Shown: one piece after another, positions 8,543 through 17,377 of the stretch | How positions within the stretch are numbered: position 1 is the first letter of the stretch | Layout: every line of letters begins with the position of its first letter | Assembly: GCF_036959255.1 (NCBI RefSeq) | Contig: NZ_JAWMTI010000002.1 | Coordinates: forward strand, 434,001-498,000 | DNA length: 64,000 bases | Source: Olivibacter sp036959255 | GTDB taxonomy: Bacteria > Bacteroidota > Bacteroidia > Sphingobacteriales > Sphingobacteriaceae | Direction of reading: 5' to 3' | The notes under the pieces: model-generated | Told to the model about the DNA's origin: nothing | Databases searched by the model: none | Seen by the model: the letters and a program-made list of their open reading frames with translations, nothing else | Position numbers and translations under genes: made by a program

Positions 8543-10378
8543 ATGACTATGACTACTTACCAAAATTTTATCCTATTTCTGCTTTTTTTTGCCAATGCCT
8601 ACCCTCTTGCGGCCCAAGTAGCTCAATTGCCTACTCCTTGGACGGAAGCGGCAAGCCAAGCAGCGGTCCCCTTAGCCGAGTACCCACGACCACAATTACA
8701 ACGAGCAGCCTGGCAATGCCTTAATGGCAAGTGGGATTATCTCGGCGGGAAGGATGCTCCCGATGCGTTTCATCCACAAAAACCGGCCGTATTTGATAAG
8801 GTGACGGAGAAAATCCGCGTTCCTTATTGCCCCGAGTCGTTTTTATCGGGCATACAACGGAAACAGGAAATAAACATGTGGTATAGAAAAATTTTTGAAG
8901 TACCCGCTGCCTGGAAAAATAAGCAGATTATTCTCCATTTCGGTGCTGTCGATCATGATGCGACTATTTTTGTGAATGGACAGAAGGCCGGTAGCCATGC
9001 CGGAGGTTATGACGCGTTTACGCTAAATATTACTTCCTTTCTAAAAAATGGCAAGAACACGCTTGTAGTAGCGGCTAAGGATTTAAACGATGGTAAAACA
9101 CCATCTGGCAAAAACGGCCCAAGGGGCGATTATACCTTCTCGTCAGGTATCTGGCAGACGGTATGGATTGAACCGGTAAATAAACACTTTATAAAACATA
9201 TCCGTTTACTTCCTGAGCTTGATCATGAACGCTTAAAAGTATGGGTAGAAAGTGATGGAGCCGAAAAGGTAACGGCAGCAGCTTACGACGGTAAGCAACT
9301 GATTGCTAAAACCGATAGCGTTAGTGGTTCTTATTTTTATCTGCCTATAAAAAACCCGAAGCTTTGGTCGCCCGACAGTCCCTTTCTTTACGATTTAAAG
9401 TTGAGCCTTTATGATGCGGATGGCGGTATCTCTGACGAAGTGACGAGTTATTTTGCCATGCGGGATATTAAACTGGGTAAAATAAACGGTGTAGTAAGGC
9501 CTCTTCTCAACGGGAAATTTGTTATGCAGCTGGGGCTTCTGGATCAGGGCTATTGGCCGGATGGGATATTGACGGCACCGACTGAAGAAGCTTTAAAATC
9601 CGACATCGAGTACACAAAGAAGGCCGGGTATAACTTAATTCGGAAACATATGAAAACGGAACCGCAGCGTTTCTATTATTGGACGGATAAATTGGGATTG
9701 CTGGTTTGGCAGGATATGCCGGCCATCTGGTATCCCAATGAAGACACGACGATATACCGGCAAATGTTCCGAAAGGAACTGAAATCGATCATGGATGATC
9801 ATTATAATTCGCCATCTATCATCGCCTGGGTTCCTTTCAACGAAAATTGGGGAGCCTTTGACGTAAAAAATATAACAGATTGGGTAAAACAATATGATCC
9901 TTCCCGACTGGTTAATGGCAACTCCGGTTTTAACAATAATCCCAACTACCAGAAGGCCTACGGCGATCCGGGTAATGGCGATTTTGTGGATACACACATT
10001 TATGTAGGACCTTACGGGGCTTCGGTGCCCGACAGTACACGGGCAGCTTCTTTAGGTGAATTTGGTGGCGTAGGCTTATACACCCGAGGCCACATGTGGC
10101 CTGTGGAGAATAATGCATATGCCTATGAACCCACGCAGGCAGCGCTCACAGATCGTTATATACTACTTTTAGATCAGGTAGATCAACTCATGAAGTATAA
10201 GGGGCTCAGTGTGGCCATCTACACGCAGACAACAGATGTTGAACATGAAGTGAACGGTGTGCTGACCTATGATAGAAAAGTGGAAAAAATGCAACTAGAG
10301 CGCATCAAGGAAATCAACGAAGCCGTAATCAAGGAGGGTTACGAACTGAATAAAGATATCGGGTCAGAAAACCTTTAA
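8543..10378 (+). CDS. Glycoside hydrolase family 2 (beta-galactosidase/glucuronidase-like)
   Basis: A secreted retaining beta-glycosidase of 611 residues with a signal peptide cut before QVAQLP. Three GH2 parts are visible: a sugar-binding jelly roll (about 45-215, including HFGAVDHDATIFVNG and the GIWQTVWIEP strand), an immunoglobulin-like middle domain, and a TIM barrel (about 320-600). The general acid/base is E434 in FNENWG and the nucleophile is E506 in LGEFGG; the MWYRKIFEVP segment is also typical. It lacks the extra C-terminal domains of LacZ, so a beta-galactosidase, beta-glucuronidase or beta-mannosidase activity is equally possible. It is the last gene of the first PUL, followed by a strong hairpin. 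Confidence 0.9.
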   Translation: MTMTTYQNFILFLLFFANAYPLAAQVAQLPTPWTEAASQAAVPLAEYPRPQLQRAAWQCLNGKWDYLGGKDAPDAFHPQKPAVFDKVTEKIRVPYCPESFLSGIQRKQEINMWYRKIFEVPAAWKNKQIILHFGAVDHDATIFVNGQKAGSHAGGYDAFTLNITSFLKNGKNTLVVAAKDLNDGKTPSGKNGPRGDYTFSSGIWQTVWIEPVNKHFIKHIRLLPELDHERLKVWVESDGAEKVTAAAYDGKQLIAKTDSVSGSYFYLPIKNPKLWSPDSPFLYDLKLSLYDADGGISDEVTSYFAMRDIKLGKINGVVRPLLNGKFVMQLGLLDQGYWPDGILTAPTEEALKSDIEYTKKAGYNLIRKHMKTEPQRFYYWTDKLGLLVWQDMPAIWYPNEDTTIYRQMFRKELKSIMDDHYNSPSIIAWVPFNENWGAFDVKNITDWVKQYDPSRLVNGNSGFNNNPNYQKAYGDPGNGDFVDTHIYVGPYGASVPDSTRAASLGEFGGVGLYTRGHMWPVENNAYAYEPTQAALTDRYILLLDQVDQLMKYKGLSVAIYTQTTDVEHEVNGVLTYDRKVEKMQLERIKEINEAVIKEGYELNKDIGSENL

Positions 10379-10388
10379 GGTTATAGAC

Positions 10389-10412
10389 GGGGTTATCTCT
10401 TAAGATAACCCC
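10389..10412 (+). terminator. Hairpin terminator after GH2 gene
   Basis: A perfect 10-bp stem (GGGGTTATCT / AGATAACCCC) with a 4-nt loop begins 10 bases after the GH2 stop and is followed by only a short T-run. It probably ends the first PUL transcript. Confidence 0.6.
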
Positions 10413-10530
10413 TTAACAAAACCGCCTATTTGATCGTAAAAGGATTAAAACGTAAAAATCAGCTGGCCTGAATCTTTGGAAAATTGAACCTTATATTTAT
10501 CTTCATCTGTAAGCTATAGTTTGATAACGA

Positions 10531-11115
10531 ATGCAAAAAAATCCGCTTATTCATGCTATCTTGAAAGAGATAAAATTAACCCAAGAAGAAATTTTAGTTT
10601 TTGATCGTTTTTGGACGGAGAAAATAATAGAAAAAGGGGCCTATCTTTTGAGAAATGGGGATGTTTGTCGTTCCGATAATTATGTGATTTCGGGCCTATT
10701 AAAAGCATTTTACATTAATGCTGAAAATGGTAATGAAGAAATTCTTTATTTCGCTATTGACGATTGGTGGGCTACGGATATCGATAGTTTCTCCAAGCAA
10801 AAACCGTCGCTATACAACATACAAGCCGTAGAACAGACAAGTGTTTTACAAATCAGCTATCATTCTTTTCATCAATTATTACGTGAAATCCCTGCTTTAG
10901 AACGCTATTTTCGAATAATATTAGAAGGATATCTCGGTACGTTACAGAAAAGATTAGTCGATAACCAGGTATACGACGCCGAAAGTAGGTATTATCGTTT
11001 TTTAGAAACCTATCCAACGATCGCTTCCAAAGTGCCTCAATATTTAATAGCCTCCTATTTGGGTGTGTCCGCAGAATTTATAAGTAGAATCCGAAAGAAA
11101 AATAAGCTATCTTGA
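10531..11115 (+). CDS. Crp/Fnr-family transcriptional regulator
   Basis: A 194-residue regulator with an N-terminal cyclic-nucleotide-binding-like beta-barrel (about 25-125, with GAYLLRNGDVCRSDNYVISG and EEILYFAIDDWWATDIDSF) and a short C-terminal winged helix (IASYLGVSAEFISRIRKK). The truncated DNA-binding tail and absence of the arginine that contacts cAMP phosphate in true CRP are typical of the many Bacteroidota Crp-like proteins, which sense unknown or no ligands. It precedes a flavodoxin-fold reductase on the same strand by 62 bases and probably controls it. Confidence 0.85.
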   Translation: MQKNPLIHAILKEIKLTQEEILVFDRFWTEKIIEKGAYLLRNGDVCRSDNYVISGLLKAFYINAENGNEEILYFAIDDWWATDIDSFSKQKPSLYNIQAVEQTSVLQISYHSFHQLLREIPALERYFRIILEGYLGTLQKRLVDNQVYDAESRYYRFLETYPTIASKVPQYLIASYLGVSAEFISRIRKKNKLS

Positions 11116-11177
11116 ACTAGGTCAATTTTTTTTCGTTTAATAATCAGAAACTTTGCTTCATAAAATTTTAGAAGCAA

Positions 11178-11804
11178 ATGAAAAAGTTATTGATTATTAA
11201 TGCAAGCGTTAGAAATGAACGATCTTACAGCCGAAAACTTGCACAGCTTTTTGTTGAAAATTGGAAGTCAAAGTACCCACAGGATATTTTCACCTACAGG
11301 GATTTAGGAAGTGAAATAATTCCCGGTATTGATGAGCCTTGGATAGCCAGTGCTTTTATAAAACCCGCGGATAGAACGGAAGCAAACCAAAAGGCATTGA
11401 AACTAAGCGATGAATTAGTAAAAGAATTGAAAGAAAACGATGTTTACGTTATTGCCACCCCCATGTACAATTGGTCAATTCCAAGTGGAATGAAAGCCTA
11501 TATAGACCAGGTTATGCGAATAAATGAGACGTGGAAGTTCAGATCGGGCGTTCCCGACGGAGACTATGTAGGTTTACTTGAAAACAAAAAAATGTTCATA
11601 CTTTCCAGTCGAGGAGATACCGGTTATGGGGAAAGCGAAAAAAATGAACACATGAATTTTCAGACAAGCTATTTGAAATTCGTTTTCGGCATGATGGGGG
11701 TAAAAGACAGCACCATTTTTTCGTTGGACAATGAGGAATTCGGCGGAGAACTATTTGAAAGGTCCAAAAAGGAAGTCTTTAAGGCTCTAAGCTCAATCGA
11801 ATGA
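11178..11804 (+). CDS. FMN-dependent NADH-azoreductase / flavodoxin-fold oxidoreductase
   Basis: A 208-residue cytoplasmic flavodoxin-like reductase. The N-terminal beta-strand and phosphate loop (LLIINASVRNERSYSRKLA) bind FMN phosphate, and ATPMYNWSIPSGMKAYIDQ is the family's flavin-contacting loop, as in AzoR. SSRGDTGYG is the third flavin loop. The family reduces quinones and azo compounds with NAD(P)H through FMN; the physiological substrate is unknown. It lies downstream of the Crp-like regulator. It ends convergently 22 bases from the MocR gene. Confidence 0.85.
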   Translation: MKKLLIINASVRNERSYSRKLAQLFVENWKSKYPQDIFTYRDLGSEIIPGIDEPWIASAFIKPADRTEANQKALKLSDELVKELKENDVYVIATPMYNWSIPSGMKAYIDQVMRINETWKFRSGVPDGDYVGLLENKKMFILSSRGDTGYGESEKNEHMNFQTSYLKFVFGMMGVKDSTIFSLDNEEFGGELFERSKKEVFKALSSIE

Positions 11805-11826
11805 AACGGGAGCTTAACAGGTTTTG

Positions 11827-13248
11827 TCAAGACCTTCTTCCTATCATTTTAGCAAGATTTCCGAGTTGTTTCAATTTCAGTTTCAACTGATCCGTCCAAG
11901 GCAAGCCGATGCAAAGACGCATGCAGTTATGGAACTGATCTTGTAAGGTAAAAATCCTGCCGGGCGAAATACTTATCTGTTTTTTGAGGGCATAATTATA
12001 CAATTCTCGTGTATCGATCGAATCAGGCAATTCTATCCATAATGCAAGTCCGCCCTGCGGTCTGCTCACTTTGGTTCCTTCTGGAAAATAGGCTGCGATG
12101 GCATCCACGTATTTCCGATAATTTTCCTGCAGGGTTTTACGCAAGTAACGCAGGTGATTTTCATATCTTCCGGTCAGTAGGAAATTCCCTACCGCTTCAT
12201 TGATGACAGAAGGAGAAGACAGGACATGTATGAGCTTCAATTTAAGGATCTGTTCTTTGTACCTACCGGGCGCAACCCAACCCACACGATAACCTGGAGC
12301 AAGTGTTTTGGACACGGAACCGCACCATAGAACATAACCATCCTTATCAAAAGATTTACAACATTTGGGCCGCCGAGGCCCAAAATGAAGATCGCCGTAA
12401 AGGTCATCTTCGATAAGGGGAATATGGTGGTCTGCCAAAAGAGCGACTATCTCCTTTTTGCTTTCATCGGGCATGCAATACCCCAAAGGCGTATTGAAGT
12501 TAGGCACTAAAAGGCAAACATTTATCTTCGGCAACAGTTGTTTCAGTGCCTCAATATCAATTCCGGTCAGGGGATGCGTTGCGATTTCCAAAACTTTCAA
12601 TCTCAAACTAAGGGCAAGCTGGAGAATACCGGGATAGCAAGGGCTTTCCAATGCAATGGTATCTCCTGGTTTGGTCAACGCCATCATACAAAGCGCCAGC
12701 GCGTTCATGCAACCGTTTGTCGTGATCAGATCGCTTTCTTTTAAATTTCCCTCCCAGGCCAATGAACGGGCCGCAACCATCCTGCGCAATTTTACATTGC
12801 CCTGTAGTGGTTCATACTCGGTTCCACCCTCTTTCATTGCCCTGGTGGCCAGTACAATTTCTTTTTTCAGTTTGGCCAAGGGTAGAAGGTTGCCGGAGGG
12901 TACGCCAATAGAGAATAGGGTTAAATCGCTACGCCCCATGGTAGCGTAGACACTCATCAATTCGTCCGGTTCGCTGTTATTGGCAATGGGAACAGGCTGA
13001 CTTGCCTCGGGTAAAGGGAGCTTTAAGTATTTCCGGGGGCTAATAAAATAACCCGATTGAGGTTTCGATTGTACAAGTGATTGTGCTTCCAATTCGAGAA
13101 AAACCCGTTTCGCCGTGTTGACGCTTATCCCATGCTCCTTACTTAACTTTCTGACGGATGGTAAACGCTCTCCCTCTTTCAGGACACCGGTTTTGATTTT
13201 ATCGGCAATGTTACCTGCTATTTCATTGTATAAAAAATCTTTCTTCAC
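11827..13248 (-). CDS. MocR/PdxR-like GntR-family regulator with aminotransferase domain
   Basis: A 473-residue fusion regulator. The N-terminal GntR winged helix (about 1-75: LPSVRKLSKEHGISVNTAKR) is joined to a fold-type I PLP aminotransferase domain (about 110-460). The PLP lysine is K314 in SVSKTLAPGYRVGW, with LVPNFNTPLGYCMPDES and an IEDDLYGDLHF strand also diagnostic. MocR proteins bind pyridoxal phosphate or related amino compounds and bind direct repeats near their own gene. It forms an operon with the GNAT gene (3 bases apart) and is divergent from an EamA exporter, so it probably regulates both. Not necessarily PdxR: no vitamin B6 synthesis genes are adjacent. Confidence 0.9.
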   Translation of the reverse strand: MKKDFLYNEIAGNIADKIKTGVLKEGERLPSVRKLSKEHGISVNTAKRVFLELEAQSLVQSKPQSGYFISPRKYLKLPLPEASQPVPIANNSEPDELMSVYATMGRSDLTLFSIGVPSGNLLPLAKLKKEIVLATRAMKEGGTEYEPLQGNVKLRRMVAARSLAWEGNLKESDLITTNGCMNALALCMMALTKPGDTIALESPCYPGILQLALSLRLKVLEIATHPLTGIDIEALKQLLPKINVCLLVPNFNTPLGYCMPDESKKEIVALLADHHIPLIEDDLYGDLHFGPRRPKCCKSFDKDGYVLWCGSVSKTLAPGYRVGWVAPGRYKEQILKLKLIHVLSSPSVINEAVGNFLLTGRYENHLRYLRKTLQENYRKYVDAIAAYFPEGTKVSRPQGGLALWIELPDSIDTRELYNYALKKQISISPGRIFTLQDQFHNCMRLCIGLPWTDQLKLKLKQLGNLAKMIGRRS

Positions 13249-13251
13249 CGT

Positions 13252-13824
13252 TTAAAGCATTTCTTTTTTCTTCCTGTATTGAAGATGTTCCATGTGTTTT
13301 CCCGCTAATGTCTTTTCTCCAACAATTTCAAATCCTAGTTTCAGGTATAATTTTTTGGCATGGGGGTTATCTCGATCTACTAATAAGCCAAGTGTTCCGT
13401 TTCTGTCCTGTGTATATTCTTTGATCAAGAATCGGAAAATTTTGGAGCCAATTCCCTCTCCTTGTCGACTAGGGCTTACCCCAACGCAATCAATGTAATA
13501 CTCACCTGCCTGTGTCTCATCTTCGGGTTGGAAGTTTATGTTGAAGGTGGATTTTATTTCTGCCATTACAGGTTTCCTGAGTTCGTGAAGCTTAGCTCCT
13601 TCATACACCAATGCACTTCCCGCGATCCCATTTTCATCTTCTGCTACCCAACAGTTTTCATACGAATACTGGTTTCCTTTTTTTTGAACCAGCTTCTCCA
13701 TCATTTGGGAGGCTCTTTCCATGGACTGTGCACCCGTAAAACGATCAAGTAATTCACCCATTGCCAATAAAATATGGGAAGTAATGACCTTAAATTCTGC
13801 TGGCTTTGCTTTTCTGATATTCAT
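13252..13824 (-). CDS. GNAT-family N-acetyltransferase
   Basis: A GNAT acetyltransferase. I start at the ATG giving MNIRKAKPAEF, since GNAT domains begin this way; the frame stays open 9 codons further upstream. The acetyl-CoA-binding A motif is seen in VSPSRQGEGIGSKIFRFLI (Q/R-x-x-G-x-G/A) and the C-terminal DRDNPHAKKLYLKLGFEIVG. The substrate is unknown. It is first in an operon with the MocR regulator and divergent from an EamA exporter; an amine or amino-acid detoxification role is a reasonable inference. Confidence 0.85.
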   Translation of the reverse strand: MNIRKAKPAEFKVITSHILLAMGELLDRFTGAQSMERASQMMEKLVQKKGNQYSYENCWVAEDENGIAGSALVYEGAKLHELRKPVMAEIKSTFNINFQPEDETQAGEYYIDCVGVSPSRQGEGIGSKIFRFLIKEYTQDRNGTLGLLVDRDNPHAKKLYLKLGFEIVGEKTLAGKHMEHLQYRKKKEML

Positions 13825-13829
13825 ATTTA

Positions 13830-13910
13830 CAAAGATAACTGTGTCTATCAAAATACAAAAAACTGTGACTGTGTTTATTTGCTTTCATGATCGATTTTTG
13901 TATCAAAATT
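13830..13910. promoter_or_regulatory. Divergent promoter region with direct repeats, candidate MocR operator
   Basis: The 91 bases between the GNAT and EamA starts contain two copies of TATCAAAAT 55 bases apart (13846-13854 and 13901-13909) and two copies of AACTGTG (13838-13844 and 13861-13867). MocR regulators bind direct repeats. On the minus strand a TAnnTTTG box (TATCTTTG, 13830-13837) with an upstream TTTG 18 bases away fits the Bacteroidota promoter pattern, though it lies only 5 bases from the GNAT ATG and would give an almost leaderless mRNA. Confidence 0.4.
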
Positions 13911-13915
13911 ATAGC

Positions 13916-14809
13916 ATGATAACAGAAATGGATATAAGTAAGGTACAAGAAAACACATCACAGGGATGGTTAAATGGTTTTATCGGTGTTGTTATGTTCA
14001 GTGGTTCGTTACCCGCAACAAGAATCGCGGTTTTGGAATTTGATCCCGTATTCCTGACCGTTACACGTGCGAGCCTTGCCGGAATACTTGCGCTGATTGC
14101 CGTACTTGTCTTTAAAGAAAAACGTCCGGACCGAAAGCAGCTTTTTCCATTAGCCATTGTTGCTCTTGGTGTGGTGGTTGGTTTTCCTTTATTAAGCGCG
14201 TTGGCCTTACAATATGTTACTTCCGCCCATTCCATTGTCTTTTTGGGCATACTGCCCATATCCACGGCTATTTTTGGTATTGTCCGTGGCGGCGAACGTC
14301 CGAAACCTATTTTCTGGTTTTTCTCGATTATAGGCAGTCTTTTCGTGATAGGCTTTGCGATCGCTCAAGGGCTTAGCGCATCACCTATTGGGGATATGTT
14401 GATGATTCTGGCAGTCATCGTTTGCGGATTGGCTTATGCAGAAGGAGCGAAACTCACCAAAACATTAGGCGGCTGGCAGGTGATCTCGTGGGCTTTAATC
14501 CTCGCCTTTCCCCTGATGCTGCCACTCATGTTTATCCATATGCCTGTATCCTTTAAGGGCATCAGCACAGCAGCCTGGTTTAGCCTAGCCTACGTATCGC
14601 TGTTCAGTATGTTTATCGCCTTTATTTTCTGGTATAAAGGACTGGCACAAGGTGGTACTGCAACCGTCGGGCAGGCGCAATTGTTGCAACCACTTTTCGG
14701 TCTGGTACTGGCAGCTTGCTTGCTTCATGAAAAAGTAAGTATTGGTATGATCGGGGTTACGCTCGGCGTAATCCTATGTGTGGCAGGCACAAAAAAGTTT
14801 GCCAAGTAG
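13916..14809 (+). CDS. EamA/DMT-family transporter
   Basis: A 297-residue inner-membrane exporter of the drug/metabolite superfamily with about ten transmembrane helices in two EamA repeats. Recognisable parts are FDPVFLTVTRASLAGI in the first repeat and IAFIFWYKGLAQGGTATVGQAQLLQPLFGLVLA in the second. I start at the ATG at 13916 (another at 13928) since the open frame upstream crosses the divergent GNAT start. Substrates of the family include amino acids, metabolites and drugs. Its pairing with a MocR regulator and a GNAT suggests export of an amine or amino acid. Confidence 0.9.
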   Translation: MITEMDISKVQENTSQGWLNGFIGVVMFSGSLPATRIAVLEFDPVFLTVTRASLAGILALIAVLVFKEKRPDRKQLFPLAIVALGVVVGFPLLSALALQYVTSAHSIVFLGILPISTAIFGIVRGGERPKPIFWFFSIIGSLFVIGFAIAQGLSASPIGDMLMILAVIVCGLAYAEGAKLTKTLGGWQVISWALILAFPLMLPLMFIHMPVSFKGISTAAWFSLAYVSLFSMFIAFIFWYKGLAQGGTATVGQAQLLQPLFGLVLAACLLHEKVSIGMIGVTLGVILCVAGTKKFAK

Positions 14810-14817
14810 TAGACATA

Positions 14818-14835
14818 GGCAAATTCTTATTTGCC
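14818..14835. terminator. Short hairpin between convergent genes
   Basis: A 7-bp stem (GGCAAAT / ATTTGCC) with a 4-nt loop lies between the EamA stop and the stop of the convergent lipoprotein gene. There is no clear T-run on either side, so it is only a possible bidirectional terminator. Confidence 0.25.
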
Positions 14836-14848
14836 CTGTGTTGCCCCC

Positions 14849-15193
14849 CTATTCTTCAATATAGCTTTTACTACAACTATTGTAAACTTGTTTAATATCT
14901 TCCACTTCGCTGAAATCATCAAAAACAATTTTTTTGTTGTCGCACGTATAACCGTCAGCCGGTGGTACGGTACTGCAATGAGGGCACATAGTCATCGGGA
15001 AATAAACGATTTCATTTCTATAGGTACCTTTGTACAGGTTTACCTCCATCGCGTCTTCTTTGGTACATTTCAAGGATTCATCATATAATTTTTTGATGCG
15101 TATAACACATTCAGGTGCGTTTACACGTATATCATCTTCTTTGCAAGCGTAGAGCAGCGACGTTAACAGGAGAAGTATAAATAGTTTTTTCAT
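14849..15193 (-). CDS. Small cysteine-rich lipoprotein, unrecognised
   Basis: A 114-residue protein with a lipoprotein signal (LLTSLLYACKED, Cys17) and no family I recognise. The mature part carries several more cysteines, including a CPHC pair, NAPEC, YTC and NSC, which could form disulfides or bind metal. The signal peptide and codon use look like a real gene. It stands alone between the convergent EamA gene and the tag gene, which is on the same strand 100 bases upstream. Confidence 0.65.
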   Translation of the reverse strand: MKKLFILLLLTSLLYACKEDDIRVNAPECVIRIKKLYDESLKCTKEDAMEVNLYKGTYRNEIVYFPMTMCPHCSTVPPADGYTCDNKKIVFDDFSEVEDIKQVYNSCSKSYIEE

Positions 15194-15293
15194 AATGTGT
15201 TAGGACTTATAAGTCAAACGCATCAAAACTTATATTTGCTACAGCGAAATAAAGGGATATACTTCATCTTGTATTGTCTTTGTCCTATGTATA

Positions 15294-15842
15294 TTATTTT
15301 TTTAACCACATGGGTTTCATTTTCAAAATTTCTCCGTGGACCGGACAGGACTCGGAATGCGCGCCAGACAAATAGCCGATACTCATCAAGAATTCGTTGA
15401 CTATTTCCCCACCTGTAAAACGGAAGGTTTTCTTAAAAAGTTTCACCCACTCTTCTTTGGTTTTCGGGTGGTGATGTTCCAACCAGTTTTCAAAACTGCC
15501 ATATTCCTTCTGCAATTGCAAAATGACTTTCGCATTTTCTATGGCCGCGTTTACTTTTAGTTTATTGCGAATGATGCCGGGATCGGCTAATAGCCGTTCT
15601 CGGTCTTTTTCGGTATAAGCGGCTACTTTCTTCAAATTGAAATTATCGTAAGCTTTTCGAAAGCCTTCTTCCTTTTTCAGAATCGTTTCCCAGCTTAAGC
15701 CTGCCTGGTTGATTTCTAAGATTAATCGTCCGAATAGTTCATTATCATCATGAATGGGAAAACCGTAATGATGGTCGTGATAATTCTGATGAAGACTTCG
15801 ACCGGGCTCTTTCATCAAGGGGATATAATTGCAGTAACTCAT
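15294..15842 (-). CDS. tag: DNA-3-methyladenine glycosylase I
   Basis: A 182-residue base-excision enzyme that removes 3-methyladenine from alkylated DNA. Compared with E. coli Tag from memory: C4 and H22 (YHDHHYG) with the C-terminal HSESC pair match the zinc snap; ILEINQAGLSWETILKK matches the helix carrying the catalytic-pocket glutamate (E43 here) and tryptophan; DPGIIRNKLKVNAAI matches the helix-hairpin region. The length is normal. It is a monocistronic housekeeping repair gene; upstream lies a gene stub and the divergent HxlR gene. Confidence 0.95.
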   Translation of the reverse strand: MSYCNYIPLMKEPGRSLHQNYHDHHYGFPIHDDNELFGRLILEINQAGLSWETILKKEEGFRKAYDNFNLKKVAAYTEKDRERLLADPGIIRNKLKVNAAIENAKVILQLQKEYGSFENWLEHHHPKTKEEWVKLFKKTFRFTGGEIVNEFLMSIGYLSGAHSESCPVHGEILKMKPMWLKK

Positions 15843-15854
15843 TTAATTTCTATT

Positions 15855-15980
15855 TCAATTAATTGTACAAAGATGAATCAAAATAGAAAAAATTCTGTTC
15901 TTATCCGTCAGTTTTTCTCCCACTGCTACCAAGGCAACTTTACCTGATAGCTCGTTCCGATAATCTAAATTTTGTTTCAT
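15855..15980 (-). pseudogene. 5' stub of a probable short-chain dehydrogenase gene
   Basis: The ATG at 15980 begins MKQNLDYRNELSGKVALV, which reads like the N-terminus of an SDR oxidoreductase (GKVALVTGG in the family), but the glycine-rich NAD-binding motif is lost after ALV and the frame stops about 24 codons later. It is divergent from the HxlR regulator, a common arrangement for HxlR-controlled SDR genes. I infer that most of an SDR gene was deleted, leaving its start and promoter. It could instead be a chance small ORF. Confidence 0.4.
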
Positions 15981-16106
15981 TTTATTAACTTTTTTGATGC
16001 AAATTTGAAAAGTATGATACGTTCTTACAAGTACGGAATTGAGATTCAAATAGGGATAAATTATTCCCCTATTGTGCATCTTGGGACATAGGTTTACTTT
16101 TGATTG

Positions 16107-16493
16107 ATGTATGAAAGAAAAGTTACACCGAACTTAAATTGCGGGCTTGATCTCGTGGCTGAAGTCTTATACGGCAAATGGAAAATACGCTTGCTTTGGT
16201 TCATCAGTCAGGGTTATAAACGACCGAGCGAATTGCAACGCAAAATACAGGATGCTTCGCGCAGGGTTTTGAATATCCAGCTAAAAGAATTGGAAGAGCA
16301 CGAACTCATTGCCAAAAAAATTTATCCTGTGCTTCCTCCAAAAGTTGAATATAGCCTAACGGAATTTGGAAAGAGTTTAATTCCTTTAATTGGCACATTG
16401 GGACGCTGGGGTGATGATAATGGGGAACGGTTAAAAAGAATAATCACTAAAAAATTCGGCCAAAGTTTGCATATTAACGATGACAAAGACTAA
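16107..16493 (+). CDS. HxlR-family winged-helix regulator
   Basis: A 128-residue MarR-like winged-helix regulator. The HxlR signature is present: NCGLDLVAEVLYGKWKIRLLW at the N-terminus, RPSELQRKIQDASRRVLNIQLKELEEHELI as the recognition region, and a VEYSLTEFGKSLIPLI wing. Family members often respond to quinones or aldehydes through a conserved N-terminal cysteine, here Cys12 in LNCGLD. The ATG at 16107 is preferred over the preceding TTG. It overlaps the next AraC gene by 14 bases and is divergent from the SDR stub, its probable former target. Confidence 0.9.
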   Translation: MYERKVTPNLNCGLDLVAEVLYGKWKIRLLWFISQGYKRPSELQRKIQDASRRVLNIQLKELEEHELIAKKIYPVLPPKVEYSLTEFGKSLIPLIGTLGRWGDDNGERLKRIITKKFGQSLHINDDKD

Positions 16494-17304
16494 CAATGAG
16501 CTATATAACCACTTCAGAATAGCTGTTCCGACAGACTATGAAGATGTTTTTTCTCATTTTTATTTTGCTGAAAACAAATCAAATGAGGTGATAAGCAAAA
16601 CGTTGCTGCCTTCATTTCAAACGATTTTAGTTTTTAATTTTGGTGCGAAGGCCTTGTTTCGGTCCAAACAAAACTCGCAAATTGCGATGGACAAATGCCT
16701 CGTTCTGGGGCCGATAAAAATGGCATTCGATTATATGTTACCACCGCAGTCCAGCATATTAGTTGCAAATTTCAAAGATGATGCGTTTTATCGTTTCTTT
16801 GGTGAGGCCACTATTGCAGGCAATTTACCGCTAAATCCTGATGAATTACTTGACGAAAACTGTTTTACAGCACTATGGGCTATATTGAGCGACATTAAGG
16901 ATGCAAAGAAAAAAGTCGACCTTATTCTTGCCTTCTGCAAACCTTATCTAAGGCAACGAAGTGAAATTGCCGAACAATTGGCAAACTTTGATAACGGCGT
17001 CTTCAATCCCATTAAGTCAATTGCGAGCCAAAAAAACCAGACGGAACGAAATATTCAGATCAATCATAAAAAGCTTTTGGGCTATTCAGCTAAAGAAATC
17101 AATCGTTATCAACGCTTCTTAAAAGCGATCGAACTTATAAATATCAAGGCATCAACAAATTCGAAAACAGATTGGTTTGAAATCATCAATGAATGTGGGT
17201 ATTATGACCAAAGCCAACTTATACACGATTTCCAACATTACCTAAAGCTTAACCCTTCAAAATATCTAAAGTTCCAACACGATATTTGTAGTTCAATTGC
17301 CTGA
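16480..17304 (+). CDS. AraC-family transcriptional regulator
   Basis: A 274-residue protein with a cupin-like N-terminal half (FQTILVFNFGAKALFR) and a C-terminal AraC HTH region (about 180-270: ERNIQINHKKLLGYSAKEIN, then WFEIINECGYYDQSQLIHDFQHYLKLNPSKY). The second HTH motif is clear and the first is divergent. It overlaps the HxlR gene, so the two regulators are translationally coupled. It is followed by a quinone-reductase-like gene, its likely target. Confidence 0.85.
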   Translation: MTKTNNELYNHFRIAVPTDYEDVFSHFYFAENKSNEVISKTLLPSFQTILVFNFGAKALFRSKQNSQIAMDKCLVLGPIKMAFDYMLPPQSSILVANFKDDAFYRFFGEATIAGNLPLNPDELLDENCFTALWAILSDIKDAKKKVDLILAFCKPYLRQRSEIAEQLANFDNGVFNPIKSIASQKNQTERNIQINHKKLLGYSAKEINRYQRFLKAIELINIKASTNSKTDWFEIINECGYYDQSQLIHDFQHYLKLNPSKYLKFQHDICSSIA

Positions 17305-17377
17305 CTTTCGTTTTCTTACAATTTTGGTAGAAAGCGGCATACTACTTTTGGTTTATCAAATCAAAAAAAGTAGAACC

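Noticed and set aside
8539..8724. Short ORF overlapping the GH2 start in another frame
   Set aside because: It is wholly explained by the GH2 N-terminus and has no motif of its own.
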